Positions 49,967-58,504 are shown, counted from the stretch's first letter. The stretch: 60,704 nucleotides of DNA from Rhizobium sp. CF122 (GCF_000282035.1 NZ_AKKA01000032.1:1-60704); one strand, 5' to 3'. The notes: generated by a model not told the origin, from the sequence alone. A program made the numbers and translations.

Positions 49967-50995
49967 CTAGACATCTGCCGGGTGCAGCATTCTGATAACG
50001 CGGTAGTCTGTCTGGTCCGGGCGGCCGATCGCGACCATCGCCTCTCGCCGGCCGCAGTCGAATATGACCGAGAAGGCTGTGGCGGTCGGTTCACGGACCG
50101 ACGGCGATTTGCAGATCGCGTCAGGCGCGCCGGACCGATCTCTCAGCAGTGCCGCGAGGTCGTTGATATCCCTCAAGGAGAAACGGCGCGCGGCCCGAAG
50201 ACGAGAGCGGCTCGACGGATAATGGCGGGCAACCTCTTCCACGTTTTCCCACATGGCCGGTTTTGGGAAAAGCGGATGGTTCGTATGAACGACGGTGCGC
50301 ACAGCACGATCGGTCACCCCGACCGAAGGCCCCACTTCGACCGCACGCAGACCGCCATCTGCGTCACCAATGAGAAAGCAACGGCCGGTCATATGTGGAT
50401 GCAAGCGCAAAACAGCGATCGCGCCGTCCACGCATTTTTGCTCCAGCATCATGCGCCGGATCACAAGACTCGGCAGCCCCTGTTGCGATGTGTCGAGTAT
50501 GAGATCGTTGTTGACCAAGGCAAGACCATGCCCGTTCATGCCAACCCAGCCAAGCGTGCCTGCCGACGCGATGGTAACAAGCGACTTTGCACCCTCATGG
50601 ATGAAGACCGCCAGATGGCGTTCGGTGCAGGCCGGGGCATCCCAGTTCTGGGCAATGAGGGCACCATCACGCTGCACCAGCCCGACCGACGTACATCCTG
50701 TCTGACCCTCGCCAAAGTACTCGAAGGCCGAGAGCAGACAGACGTCAAGCGCGGAGAGCTCCGTCGCTTCGGCAATGCCGTCGAGTTCCGCGACGAGATC
50801 CGGGGCGATTCTGGAAAGCCGATCGGCGCAGACGGCGGCGCGTGCCTGCGCCAGGTTCCAGCTTGCATCGTCGCTCGACCGCCGTAGGTCCGTGAAAGCC
50901 TCCAGAATCATGGCGCGCAGTTGCATGCCATGTTGGCGGCCGCGCTCTTTCGGCGACCCCCGGAGTGTAATAACGGGCATTTGATCTTGGCTCAT
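49967..50995 (-). CDS. C45-type N-terminal nucleophile hydrolase/acyltransferase
   Basis: A 342-aa protein (354 aa from the alternative ATG at 51031). It resembles the peptidase C45/acyl-coenzyme A:6-aminopenicillanic acid acyltransferase-like family. The self-processing cysteine is in GQTGCTSVGL (about residue 100); downstream typical segments are GALIAQNWDA, GWVGMNGHGLALVNNDL, GLPSLVIRRMML and HTNHPLF. These enzymes cleave or form amide bonds of N-acylated amino acids or small peptides. It is convergent with the dehydrogenase gene (8 bp between stop codons). The start at 50995 is chosen on family length; neither start has a strong ribosome site. A palindrome lies just upstream. Confidence 0.82.
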   Translation of the reverse strand: MSQDQMPVITLRGSPKERGRQHGMQLRAMILEAFTDLRRSSDDASWNLAQARAAVCADRLSRIAPDLVAELDGIAEATELSALDVCLLSAFEYFGEGQTGCTSVGLVQRDGALIAQNWDAPACTERHLAVFIHEGAKSLVTIASAGTLGWVGMNGHGLALVNNDLILDTSQQGLPSLVIRRMMLEQKCVDGAIAVLRLHPHMTGRCFLIGDADGGLRAVEVGPSVGVTDRAVRTVVHTNHPLFPKPAMWENVEEVARHYPSSRSRLRAARRFSLRDINDLAALLRDRSGAPDAICKSPSVREPTATAFSVIFDCGRREAMVAIGRPDQTDYRVIRMLHPADV

Positions 50996-51023
50996 GGGAC
51001 CGTCCGGAATCGTGTAAGCTCCA

Positions 51024-51042
51024 GTATCCATATTGTGGATAC
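51024..51042. promoter_or_regulatory. operator candidate upstream of the C45 hydrolase
   Basis: GTATCCA-TATTG-TGGATAC is a perfect inverted repeat with 7-bp arms. Its core TCCATATTGTGGA matches the palindrome TCCATAATATGGA at 3182 in 10 of 13 positions. It overlaps the alternative ATG at 51031, which argues that translation begins downstream, at 50995. Confidence 0.55.
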
Positions 51043-51160
51043 CGCTGTCGATCTAGTGATTGCTCGTGTGGATTGTGCGAAACTTCGATGCAGCGTGACG
51101 TGGCCTTGGTATAAGGTAGCGGTTGTTCGGGCCGCCGGGCCGCCGCGTGGAAGGAATGGA

Positions 51161-52066
51161 ATGACAAAAATGGACGGTCTGGATCACCTGCCACCACGCA
51201 AGCAGGAGGAACTCGCTGAGGTCGCACGGATCCTGTTTGAGGAATTCGAGGCGGCGCGACAGTCGAAGCAAAAGGAGGAACACAAGAACGCTCGCATCCT
51301 GAAAGTTTTACTTTTCGGCTCCTACGCGCGTGGCGGCTGGGTCGAGGACCGCAACAGCGGCTACCGCTCCGATTATGACCTGCTGATTGTCGTCAATTCA
51401 CAATCGGCGGCGGAAACCGCAGAATATTGGGAGAGCGCCTCTGAGCGTTTCGTGCGCGAGCTGACGATAACGAAGCATCTCGAGACGCCAGTCAACTTCA
51501 TCGTCCATTCGCTTCACGAGGTGAACGATCAGCTTGCCAGAGGCCGTCCATTTTTCATCGACATCGCGCGCGACGGCATTGCGCTCTACGAAGCACCCGG
51601 CCATCCGCTTACGTCGCCGCGGCAGCTTTCACCGGAAGAGGCCCGCGAAGAAGCCCAGCGCAACTACGACCAGTGGTATCCCAGTGCAATCAATTTTTTC
51701 AAGCACGCCCAGATCGCGATTTCAGATCGAACACCCAACGAAGCAGCTTTCTTCCTCCATCAGACCATAGAGCGACTTTACCATTGCGTTCTTCAGGTCG
51801 TGACGCTCTACAGCCCGAAATCGCATCGGCTTTCGGTGTTGCGCTCCCACGCCGAGCGCGCCGATGTCCGCCTCATCGACGCATGGCCGCGCGACACGAA
51901 GTTTGCGCGCCGATGCTTCAACAACATAGACCGCGCCTATGTGGAGGCCCGCTATTCAGCCAAATATTCGATCGCTGATGAGGAACTCGATTGGGTGGTC
52001 CAGCGTGTCGTCGTTTTGCAAGAGATTGTCGCGAGCATCTGCGAGGAACGACTGAGCTCACCGTGA
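51161..52066 (+). CDS. fused nucleotidyltransferase-HEPN (MNT-HEPN) protein
   Basis: A 301-aa protein joining two halves usually found as separate genes. Residues about 40-150 are a minimal nucleotidyltransferase: KVLLFGSYARGGW (GSxARG motif) and GYRSDYDLLIVVNS (metal-binding Asp pair). Residues about 165-295 form a HEPN domain (NFFKHAQIAI; EAAFFLHQTIERLYHCVLQV). MNT-HEPN pairs act as toxin-antitoxin systems in which the transferase modifies the HEPN RNase; fused forms are common in rhizobia and their role is unsettled. The ATG at 51161 is preceded by GGAAGGA. A shortened copy of the transferase motif follows at 52141. Confidence 0.88.
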   Translation: MTKMDGLDHLPPRKQEELAEVARILFEEFEAARQSKQKEEHKNARILKVLLFGSYARGGWVEDRNSGYRSDYDLLIVVNSQSAAETAEYWESASERFVRELTITKHLETPVNFIVHSLHEVNDQLARGRPFFIDIARDGIALYEAPGHPLTSPRQLSPEEAREEAQRNYDQWYPSAINFFKHAQIAISDRTPNEAAFFLHQTIERLYHCVLQVVTLYSPKSHRLSVLRSHAERADVRLIDAWPRDTKFARRCFNNIDRAYVEARYSAKYSIADEELDWVVQRVVVLQEIVASICEERLSSP

Positions 52067-52140
52067 AGGGAAAAGCCTACCGCACATGGTTCTTCGAACG
52101 GCCCAACGTCCGAGGTCGAACGCTTCCAGGCCCGAGCAAG

Positions 52141-52302
52141 CTGTCGGCCAAGCGCCATGCCGACAAGATCCTGATGGTCCGGCTCTACGGAACCCATGCC
52201 CGCGGCGACTGGATCGAGGATCACTTGAGCGGCTATCGCTCCGACTACGATCTCTTGATCGTCGTCAACAGCAAGTCGTCGACCACGGAGGGGCGCTGCT
52301 GA
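52141..52302 (+). pseudogene. truncated second copy of the nucleotidyltransferase domain
   Basis: The frame encodes LYGTHARGDWIEDHLSGYRS then DYDLLIVVNSKSS, nearly repeating the MNT core of the upstream gene (SYARGGW then SGYRSDYDLLIVVNS) before stopping. There is no HEPN part and no own start site. It appears to be the remains of a tandem duplication or of a neighbouring paralogue. Confidence 0.75.
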
Positions 52303-52501
52303 GTTCAGCTGCTTAGGTTGTGCCGCCGATCCCGCGCCAACGCGCTCTAGTTGAGGCGTTGTCGCTGCAAACTAAACCGTCGGAATCAATGCCACACTAG
52401 TGGCACGACGAAACAATTTGACCTGGCCCCCTGAGCGTCCTCTGGAACAATTGTAAGCTTCGTGATACATATCCGGCCGATCTGTAGTGCGAAGGTGGCA
52501 A
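52303..52501. other. short intergenic gap
   Basis: Separates the MNT fragment from the second hipBA pair, whose promoter it should hold. No palindrome as clear as that of the first hipBA was found. Confidence 0.3.
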
Positions 52502-52837
52502 ATGCCAACACCTCATAATCCTCCGGCCGCTGTGCGGCGCGCGCTGCGCAAGCTGGGCGCAGACATACACGACGCTCGTCGACGTCGCCGCCTGCCTATG
52601 GCTGTAGTGGCCGAACGCGCCTTTACCTCACGCTCAACGCTTCAGAAGATCGAAGCCGGCGACACCAACGTCAGCATCGGAATCTATGCTGGCGTCCTCC
52701 AGGCACTCGGCCTGCTAGATGGGCTGAGCCAAGTCGCCGACATCAGTAACGACAGCGTCGGGCAGTCTCTGGCCACTGCGGAACTACCGAAGCACGCTCA
52801 CCCGAAGCGATCGCCTGGATCGTCACGGGATGGCTGA
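52502..52837 (+). CDS. HipB-like XRE antitoxin (second module)
   Basis: A 111-aa XRE protein. The HTH is at about residues 15-65: LRKLGADIHDARRRRRLPMA, then FTSRSTLQKIEAGDTNVSIG. The C-terminus is short and polar. It overlaps the next gene by 8 bp, as hipB normally does. I use the ATG at 52502 (MPTPHN), with GAAGG upstream; a GTG 15 bp earlier is in frame. It is distinct in sequence from the HipB at 15474, so cross-talk is unlikely. Confidence 0.87.
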   Translation: MPTPHNPPAAVRRALRKLGADIHDARRRRRLPMAVVAERAFTSRSTLQKIEAGDTNVSIGIYAGVLQALGLLDGLSQVADISNDSVGQSLATAELPKHAHPKRSPGSSRDG

Positions 52838-54077
52838 TTTTGAAGTTCATCTCGACCTTCACGGCCGCACACGTCCGATCGGACTGGCGCGGAGCAATCG
52901 CGTCCGTGGCGCCGAGGCGGTCATGTTTGAGTATGACCGGGCCTGGCTTGAGGACCCCGACCGCTTCTCGCTTGAGCCCGCTCTAGCTCTGACCCGGGGA
53001 GCCTTCGCGCCACCCGCCGGCCTCGCAACGTTTGGCTCCATTGGCGACTCTGCACCCGATACCTGGGGCCGACGCCTCATGCAACGCTCGGAGCGGCGTA
53101 CTGCCGAGCGCGACCGCCGGGCCGTGCGCACGCTGGCCGAAAGCGACTATCTGCTTGGCGTCGCCGACGAGACACGGCTCGGCGCGCTCCGCTTTCGCTG
53201 GGTCGGCGAAGAGCAGTTCCGAGCCCCGAACCGCGCGGGCGTCCCCGCCCTCATTGAGCTCGGCCGCCTGCTGCAGATCACCGAACGTATTCTGCGCGAT
53301 GAGGAAACCGACGAAGACCTACAACTTATCTTCGCGCCTGGTTCGTCGCTTGGGGGAGCACGCCCGAAGGCCTCTGTCATCGATCAGCACGGCCATCTCT
53401 CGATTGCCAAGTTTCCCAAGGAAACCGACGACTACAGCATAGAGACATGGGAGGAGATTGCTCTGCGACTGGCTCAACAAGCCGGCATTGTCACGCCCCT
53501 CCACGAACTCATCGACGTCGCCGGAAAGAAGGTCATGCTCTCGCGTCGCTTCGACCGCGATGGAGCCGTCCGGATCCCCTTCTTGTCTGCGATGGCGATG
53601 ATGGGCGCAAAGGACGGCGAACGCGGCAGCTACCCGGAGATCGTAGACGCCCTGGCCGAACACGGCGCGCACGGAAAAGCCGATGCCCACGCGCTTTTTC
53701 GCCGCGTCGCCTTTAATGTACTGATTTCCAACGTCGACGACCACCTGCGAAATCACGGCTTTCTGTGGCTCGGCAAAGCCGGTTGGTCGTTGTCCCCTGC
53801 CTATGACCTCAATCCAGTGCCTACCGACGTCAAAGCGCGCGTCCTTACGACCAACATCGATCTTGATGAAGGCACCTGCTCGCTTGATCTGCTGGAAGAA
53901 GCTGCCGGGTTCTTCGCCCTCACGATCGCCCAGGCTCGCGCGATCATCAAGGAAGTCGCGACCTCCACCGCGACGTGGCGCGAGACCGCAAAAGCGGTCG
54001 GTGCGCGGTCGGCCGAGATCAACCGCATGGCCAGTGCGTTCGAGCACGATGATTTGCAGCGAGCGCTAGCCCTATGA
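52830..54077 (+). CDS. HipA-like kinase (second module)
   Basis: A 415-aa HipA-family kinase. SLGGARPKAS is the ATP loop, ISNVDDHLRNHGFL the catalytic loop, and LSPAYDLNPV the metal-binding motif, so all key residues are present. It diverges widely from the first HipA at 14210; for example, the N-terminal part starts ADFEVHLDLHGRTRPIGLAR. The 3' end overlaps the first codon of a decayed gene by ATGA, suggesting this module once had three genes. Confidence 0.9.
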   Translation: MADFEVHLDLHGRTRPIGLARSNRVRGAEAVMFEYDRAWLEDPDRFSLEPALALTRGAFAPPAGLATFGSIGDSAPDTWGRRLMQRSERRTAERDRRAVRTLAESDYLLGVADETRLGALRFRWVGEEQFRAPNRAGVPALIELGRLLQITERILRDEETDEDLQLIFAPGSSLGGARPKASVIDQHGHLSIAKFPKETDDYSIETWEEIALRLAQQAGIVTPLHELIDVAGKKVMLSRRFDRDGAVRIPFLSAMAMMGAKDGERGSYPEIVDALAEHGAHGKADAHALFRRVAFNVLISNVDDHLRNHGFLWLGKAGWSLSPAYDLNPVPTDVKARVLTTNIDLDEGTCSLDLLEEAAGFFALTIAQARAIIKEVATSTATWRETAKAVGARSAEINRMASAFEHDDLQRALAL

Positions 54078-54866
54078 CCAGAACCCTCCTCCGCAGTTTC
54101 GATCCGCCCTCGGCCAGCCCGATCACCGGGGCGACCGTCGACCTCGTTGTCGCGGACATCGAGGATGCTGGCATTCGCGAGGTGCTTCAGACTCCCGGGG
54201 CCGCGTATGGCGCATGGTCTGTTCTCGACGCGCTCCTTGCCCCGACCGGCGTTGCGACGCCTTTCATCTGCCGCGAACCGCTCGGCCAGGCCGAAGAGGT
54301 GAAGGTCGCTCTATCGGGCTATTCGGGCGCTTCGTCGCGCGCGCCTATCTAGAGCGCCACTTCAACCACTCGATCTTTACGCATCTCGGCAGTCAGACGA
54401 TGGATCTGGATCGGCGACGGAGGTCAAAGTCACGCGTCTGTCGCGAGGAGATCTACCGGATTGGATTGCCCGTGCGTCGGATTTGTCGTCGCTCACCGTC
54501 GCTGAAGCCAAGGGATGTCACGATCGTCGAGGCCCGGCCAAAGCTCTCGCCCGAGCTTGGACGAAAGCCGGCCGCATCAACGTGACCGCCCAGGAACGCA
54601 AGGTGGCGGTCAAGCGGATCGCGATCGCCACGCGATCGGGCATTGTCGTCGCGGGCCCCGTAGACGCTCACCTCTCGGTCAAGGATCCTCTCGACGCGGG
54701 CGGGCCCATCGAGCCGCAAGAGAAGGACGCCCATTTCATCGGCATGCTTCGGCTCCATATCGCCAACCTTATCCGGCCGCTTGGCCACACCGAGCTGGCA
54801 AACGCACTCTATAGGCTCACAATCCACCATAGTTTCTTGTCCAAAGTGGTTATGAAATCAGACTGA
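54074..54866 (+). pseudogene. frameshifted third gene of the hipBA operon, function unknown
   Basis: Protein-like sequence passes through three frames in order. It starts MTRTLLRSFDPPSASPITGA up to about 54310, then in the next frame FGRFVARAYLERHFNHSIFT, then in the third VKVTRLSRGDLPDWIARASD and TVAEAKGCHDRRGPAKALAR through FIGMLRLHIANLIRPLGHTE to the end. The pieces join without gaps, giving an original protein of about 260 aa broken by two small indels. The start overlaps the hipA stop (ATGA). I do not recognise a named family. An intact version elsewhere would be a third component of HipBA operons of this type. Confidence 0.7.
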
Positions 54867-55057
54867 TGCCGGAACTGGACCTGTCGCCAACAGCCTTGGT
54901 TGAATAGGATCGGATAGCAGCGTGGAGTGCACGCTAGATTTACGTTCCCGCCATTGAGGTGTACAAGCGGCAGTAGCATTATCCGTATTGCAACCGGTTC
55001 TCAACCATGCATCGGCCATGCCTTTGTTGACCTGAGATCCAATCTGCGGGGCTTTCG
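54867..55057. other. 191-bp region upstream of the LuxR gene
   Basis: Contains GCGTG-gagtg-CACGC at about 54929-54943, a weak inverted repeat, and no gene. It should carry the luxR-type promoter. Confidence 0.3.
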
Positions 55058-55786
55058 ATGAACCTTTCCCTGATGGATATCTTGGTGGATTTCTTGGATG
55101 CATCTGTGGGAAACGCCGACAGAGGCCAGTTGATGGCTGCCCTTGAACGGGCGACGCGCCGGCTTGGCATGGAGCACTTTGCGGCAACGTTCCTTCCCCT
55201 CGCCCATGAGCGGCTGGACTCCTATTTCATCTGGGAGAATTGGCCGGGCCAGTGGTTTGATCGCTATCTGAAACTCAACTACTTCCACTCCGATCCGGTC
55301 GTCCGTCTTGTCCGCAGGTCGGGGCGCTCGGTGATCTGGTCGCAGTCGCTAAAGCTGCAAGCCCTGCCGTCAAAGTCGAAGCGGATCATGGACGAGGCGA
55401 GCGATTTTGGCCTTGTCGACGGACTTACCATCCCGCTTCATTCGCAAAACGGCATGGATGGCGTTTTCTCGGTTGCAGGCAGACGCGCAAAGCTTACGCC
55501 AGCGGAGGTGACGCTGCTGGAGATTGTCGCAACACGCGCTCACCGTCGCTTGCTCGACCTTGCTCCCTCGGCCGCGCCACCGCGCGAAGACTGCACCGTT
55601 ACAAAGGCCGAGAGCGAGTGCCTGACATGGTGCGTCTCAGGCAAGACCGATCGGGAGATTGCTGCCATGACTGGCCGCTCCCCGCGCACGATCCAGACGC
55701 ACATTGGTAACCTTCAGCGCAAGCTTGGTGCCGCCAACCGAGCCCAACTCGTCGCGGAAGCGTTTCGCAGAGGCTTACAGCGGTAA
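55058..55786 (+). CDS. LuxR-family acyl-homoserine-lactone-responsive regulator
   Basis: A 242-aa quorum-sensing regulator. The N-terminal autoinducer-binding domain (about 1-165) keeps the ligand-contact residues in order: Trp/Tyr in YFIWENWPGQWFDRYLKLNY, Asp-Pro in FHSDPVVRL, Trp in RSVIWSQ and Gly in DGLTIPLHSQNG. The C-terminal LuxR helix-turn-helix (about 175-240) includes LTWCVSGKTDREIAAMTGRS and TIQTHIGNLQRKLGAANRAQ. It is 76 bp upstream of the synthase gene in the same direction, and the pair forms a complete circuit. The regulated genes are not evident; no tra or rep operon is in the window. Confidence 0.95.
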   Translation: MNLSLMDILVDFLDASVGNADRGQLMAALERATRRLGMEHFAATFLPLAHERLDSYFIWENWPGQWFDRYLKLNYFHSDPVVRLVRRSGRSVIWSQSLKLQALPSKSKRIMDEASDFGLVDGLTIPLHSQNGMDGVFSVAGRRAKLTPAEVTLLEIVATRAHRRLLDLAPSAAPPREDCTVTKAESECLTWCVSGKTDREIAAMTGRSPRTIQTHIGNLQRKLGAANRAQLVAEAFRRGLQR

Positions 55787-55828
55787 AAAAATACGACATT
55801 TTACGAATAGTTTTTGATTATCCGCGGT

Positions 55829-55847
55829 TGCATCCTATCCGAATGCA
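55829..55847. promoter_or_regulatory. lux-box-like inverted repeat upstream of the synthase gene
   Basis: TGCAT-CCTATCCGA-ATGCA lies 16 bp before the synthase ATG. The size (19-20 bp) and dyad suit a LuxR-type site, though the arms are short and close to the start codon. Autoinduction of the synthase is the usual scheme. Confidence 0.45.
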
Positions 55848-55862
55848 CGCGGAGAGCTTGGA

Positions 55863-56492
55863 ATGTTGAAAGTCATTCATGAGGCAGACGACCCTGAACT
55901 TATGGAAAAGGTTTGGTCCTTCCGGCACCAGAGGTTCGTTGAGCAACTCGGCTGGGAAGAACTTCGCCGAAAAGACGGCCGCGAACGGGATCAATACGAT
56001 ACCGCAGATGCCATTCACGCGGTTCTCATTTGCCGCGGGAAAATAGTTGGGTATTCAAGGCTGCTTCCAACGACCCGTCCCCATTTCGCTGGCAGCTTGT
56101 GCGGCCATATCTCGGCCAGGATGCCCTCAGGCCCCTCCATATTCGAGTGGAGCCGCTGCGCAACAGTTCTCGACGCGCCCCTAATCGGCGCCCAGGCCGC
56201 CTCTGATCTTTTGATGACGGGTGTCCTCGAATGCCTCGTGCAACTGAACGCCAGGGCGATCATTTTCGTGACATACGCACCCCTTGTCAAAATGATGAGG
56301 CGGCGCGGATATCCCGTTCAATGCCTGGACATCCTGTCCCTCGATAATGGCGACCGGGTTGAGGTCATCTCCTCAAGATTGCCGCCAAACCTCCTTTCAC
56401 TTCACCGGAAAAGATACGGGATCAGGCAATCATTGCTGGCTTGGGGGCGTGACGGCACTGCTACTGCCCAACGTCCGCCGACGGCGGCCTAG
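55863..56492 (+). CDS. acyl-homoserine-lactone synthase (LuxI family)
   Basis: A 209-aa synthase with the invariant residues: Arg and Phe in FRHQRFVEQLGW, Trp in that segment, two Asp in RERDQYDT, Arg in YSRLLPT, and Glu/Arg in FEWSRCATV. It makes an N-acyl-homoserine lactone from S-adenosylmethionine and an acyl carrier; the acyl chain cannot be read from sequence. It is paired with the upstream LuxR gene and followed by a small gene that may be cotranscribed. Confidence 0.95.
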   Translation: MLKVIHEADDPELMEKVWSFRHQRFVEQLGWEELRRKDGRERDQYDTADAIHAVLICRGKIVGYSRLLPTTRPHFAGSLCGHISARMPSGPSIFEWSRCATVLDAPLIGAQAASDLLMTGVLECLVQLNARAIIFVTYAPLVKMMRRRGYPVQCLDILSLDNGDRVEVISSRLPPNLLSLHRKRYGIRQSLLAWGRDGTATAQRPPTAA

Positions 56493-56531
56493 CACCGGTG
56501 CCGGGCAGTGGTCCGCCGTAGAAAATCCCTG

Positions 56532-56717
56532 ATGGATGATGGCGATGCCCGCCGCTTCGCGATCGCAACCGTGCATGAGGAGACGTCAAACCTGCTCAGG
56601 ATCGTCGAGGAGATCTGCCACCGCTATCCCCCTGACGATGACCTGCAGTTCGTCCGGTATCTGCTGCGCATGATCGTCGCTGAGACCAAGCGGACCATGC
56701 GCCGCGACGATCCTTGA
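56532..56717 (+). CDS. small hypothetical protein downstream of the synthase
   Basis: A 61-aa charged helical protein (DARRFAIATVHEETSNLLRI, then QFVRYLLRMIVAETKRTMRR). It begins 39 bp after the synthase stop and reads in the same direction. The ATG at 56532 is chosen; a GTG 24 bp upstream is possible and neither has a strong ribosome site. Small helical proteins follow some rhizobial synthase genes. Its function is unknown. Confidence 0.6.
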   Translation: MDDGDARRFAIATVHEETSNLLRIVEEICHRYPPDDDLQFVRYLLRMIVAETKRTMRRDDP

Positions 56718-56755
56718 GGGCCCAGACGCCGGCCGGGCCAATGCATTCGCTAATG

Positions 56756-56772
56756 TTAGGATGTCGTCCTAA
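56756..56772. promoter_or_regulatory. inverted repeat upstream of an XRE gene
   Basis: TTAGGA-TGTCG-TCCTAA is a perfect dyad with 6-bp arms. It lies in the 300-bp stretch between the small gene ending at 56717 and the XRE gene at 57021, and could be an operator for the latter. The rest of that stretch shows an open frame without coding character. Confidence 0.45.
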
Positions 56773-57020
56773 AGTTCTTTGCAAACGTGAATCCTGTTGA
56801 TAGACTACAACTTGGGCGATGCATTCGCCTTGGGGCGTGGAAACCCCATATCAAGCTTACTGCTCTTTATCTGAGCGTATTCTTCGCGACCAATTTGGTC
56901 GGGGAGCCTATGGCGTATGCAAGAGGCGTTCGCGCTAAAGACCATGGGGCCGCCAGCTTGACGGTTTTTCACCTCCCCGGCTTCTGGTTGCCAGCTTGTC
57001 TGGCCAGCGGGAGCGCTTTC

Positions 57021-57467
57021 ATGTTGCAGAAAACATTGGCCGATACCACATCGACCCCAACCGAAGCCGCAAGTGACCAAACCGGACAGCATGTTGCTGA
57101 TATGGAGCTGGGCAAACGCATCAAGAAACGCCGCCAGCAACTCAGGCTGTCTCAAACCGCGCTTGGTGCCGCGGTCGGCGTGTCGTTTCAGCAAATCCAG
57201 AAATACGAGCGAGGCGCCAATCGCGTGAGTTCGTCCACCCTTTACGAGATCGCACATGTTCTCGAGACGCCCATAACCTATTTCTTCGAAGGTCTGGGGC
57301 AACGCTCGACGCTGGCAAATTGCGAGTTGAACCGCAAGGCGGCCATCAGGGAAGAATTCGTTGCCACCGACGAGGGGCAGCGGCTGGTGGACGCGTTTCT
57401 CGCAATCCCGAAGAAGATGCGGCCGAAATTCATTTCGCTGCTGGCCACTTTTTCGCGGGAGCTTTGA
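57021..57467 (+). CDS. XRE-family transcriptional regulator
   Basis: A 148-aa regulator. A short N-terminal tail precedes a classical HTH at about residues 33-90 (GKRIKKRRQQLRLSQTALGA, then GVSFQQIQKYERGANRVSSS). The C-terminal part (IREEFVATDEGQRLVDAFLA) is typical of rhizobial phage-repressor-like XRE proteins. The ATG at 57021 (MLQKTLADTT) is preferred; the frame runs far upstream without protein character, and an internal ATG before ELGKRI is possible. It is convergent with a second XRE gene and near the quorum-sensing pair, but no link is proven. Confidence 0.85.
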   Translation: MLQKTLADTTSTPTEAASDQTGQHVADMELGKRIKKRRQQLRLSQTALGAAVGVSFQQIQKYERGANRVSSSTLYEIAHVLETPITYFFEGLGQRSTLANCELNRKAAIREEFVATDEGQRLVDAFLAIPKKMRPKFISLLATFSREL

Positions 57468-57587
57468 GGGCCTCATTGTGTCGAATACACAATACCCCCT
57501 GGCAGAAGCTCTGCGCGCCCATTGCTGCCCGCGCCAAGCGACCGCCGGCGCGAGGGCATATCATGCAGACTGCGTGACAAAGAGCGT

Positions 57588-58058
57588 CTACGCGCCCGGC
57601 GCTTTTTGAAGCGCAAATATCGAATCCAGGATCGTTGCGACCGTCCGCAAGGTCTCGGGCGGAAGAGCCTGTATCATCTTCGTGATGCGCCGACGTTCCA
57701 GGGCTTCTTCCCTCGTATGACCCCAAAGATGGGGAGCAGCATCGAAAAGCAGATCATCTGGAAAAATGCCAAGCACTTCGCAAAGGTGTAGCACCTGCGT
57801 GGCGTGAAGCTTCGTCACGGCCCGCTCATACCGTCCGTAGACCGCCTCGATCGATCCGATAAGCATGGCGAGCTCGGCCCGCGACAAGTCTTTCTGTTTG
57901 CGAAACTTACTCAATGCTTCAGCGATGGTTTCATCCATCGCCTGTGTAGAGGCAATTCCGTCAAATCCGGGGCGGCGATAGACAGGTCGATCCACCTTCG
58001 CGTCGGCGGTTGGCTCGAGTCCTGCCTCGGTGATGTAGGTGTCAGTCCTTGCTGTCAT
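57588..58058 (-). CDS. XRE-family regulator
   Basis: A 156-aa protein with an HTH in the middle (about residues 45-100: ALSKFRKQKDLSRAELAMLI, then GSIEAVYGRYERAVTKLHAT) and a C-terminal helical part (EEALERRRITKMIQALPPET). The start is the ATG at 58058. It is convergent with the 57021 gene, and its own 5' end faces the small plus-strand gene at 58202. No target is known. Confidence 0.82.
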   Translation of the reverse strand: MTARTDTYITEAGLEPTADAKVDRPVYRRPGFDGIASTQAMDETIAEALSKFRKQKDLSRAELAMLIGSIEAVYGRYERAVTKLHATQVLHLCEVLGIFPDDLLFDAAPHLWGHTREEALERRRITKMIQALPPETLRTVATILDSIFALQKAPGA

Positions 58059-58201
58059 GCATTCCCGCTCAAATCGACGGCTTGGTTTATAGCACTCATC
58101 GCGCGATTGGCTATGCAGTTTTCAGAAATCGCAACCGCGCTCGGCGAGCGCTTTTCCAGTCTGTGTATTTTGACGAGGTGAGCTCAAGAAAGGGTAACGA
58201 T

Positions 58202-58504
58202 GTGAGAACCGAACTCATGAGACGGGTCCAGGAACACGAACGTTCTCTATCAAGGGTGATCGAAATGAAAGGACGCGTCACCGGCGGCAACGCAATGCGC
58301 TTGGAGCTCAACGCGGTGCTTGCGAGCGAAGCTGCGGCCAGAAATGATCTCATCGACTGGGAAGCACCGACGACCACTCTCGCTATCGAGAAATTGCTTC
58401 ACCTTCTCGCGCATGTCCTCGCCGGGCAAATCGCTTTCGACGAAGACGCGCTAGCAAAAATAAAGACGCAAAGCCGGCGCTTTCAAAGCGATGTCAAAAA
58501 CTAA
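58202..58504 (+). CDS. hypothetical helical protein, about 100 aa
   Basis: An all-helical, charged protein (RTELMRRVQEHERSLSRVIE; AVLASEAAARNDLIDWEAPT; LHVLAHVLAGQIAFDE-like tail). I choose the GTG at 58202 because AAAGGG lies 7-12 nt upstream and the preceding frame sequence is unlike protein. The family is not recognised. It is a single gene between the XRE gene and an antitoxin remnant. Confidence 0.6.
   Translation: MRTELMRRVQEHERSLSRVIEMKGRVTGGNAMRLELNAVLASEAAARNDLIDWEAPTTTLAIEKLLHLLAHVLAGQIAFDEDALAKIKTQSRRFQSDVKN

Noticed and set aside
49847..50887. Plus-strand frame of 346 aa opposite the C45 hydrolase
   Set aside because: It lacks family features, while the minus strand shows a full C45-type sequence with the processing cysteine.
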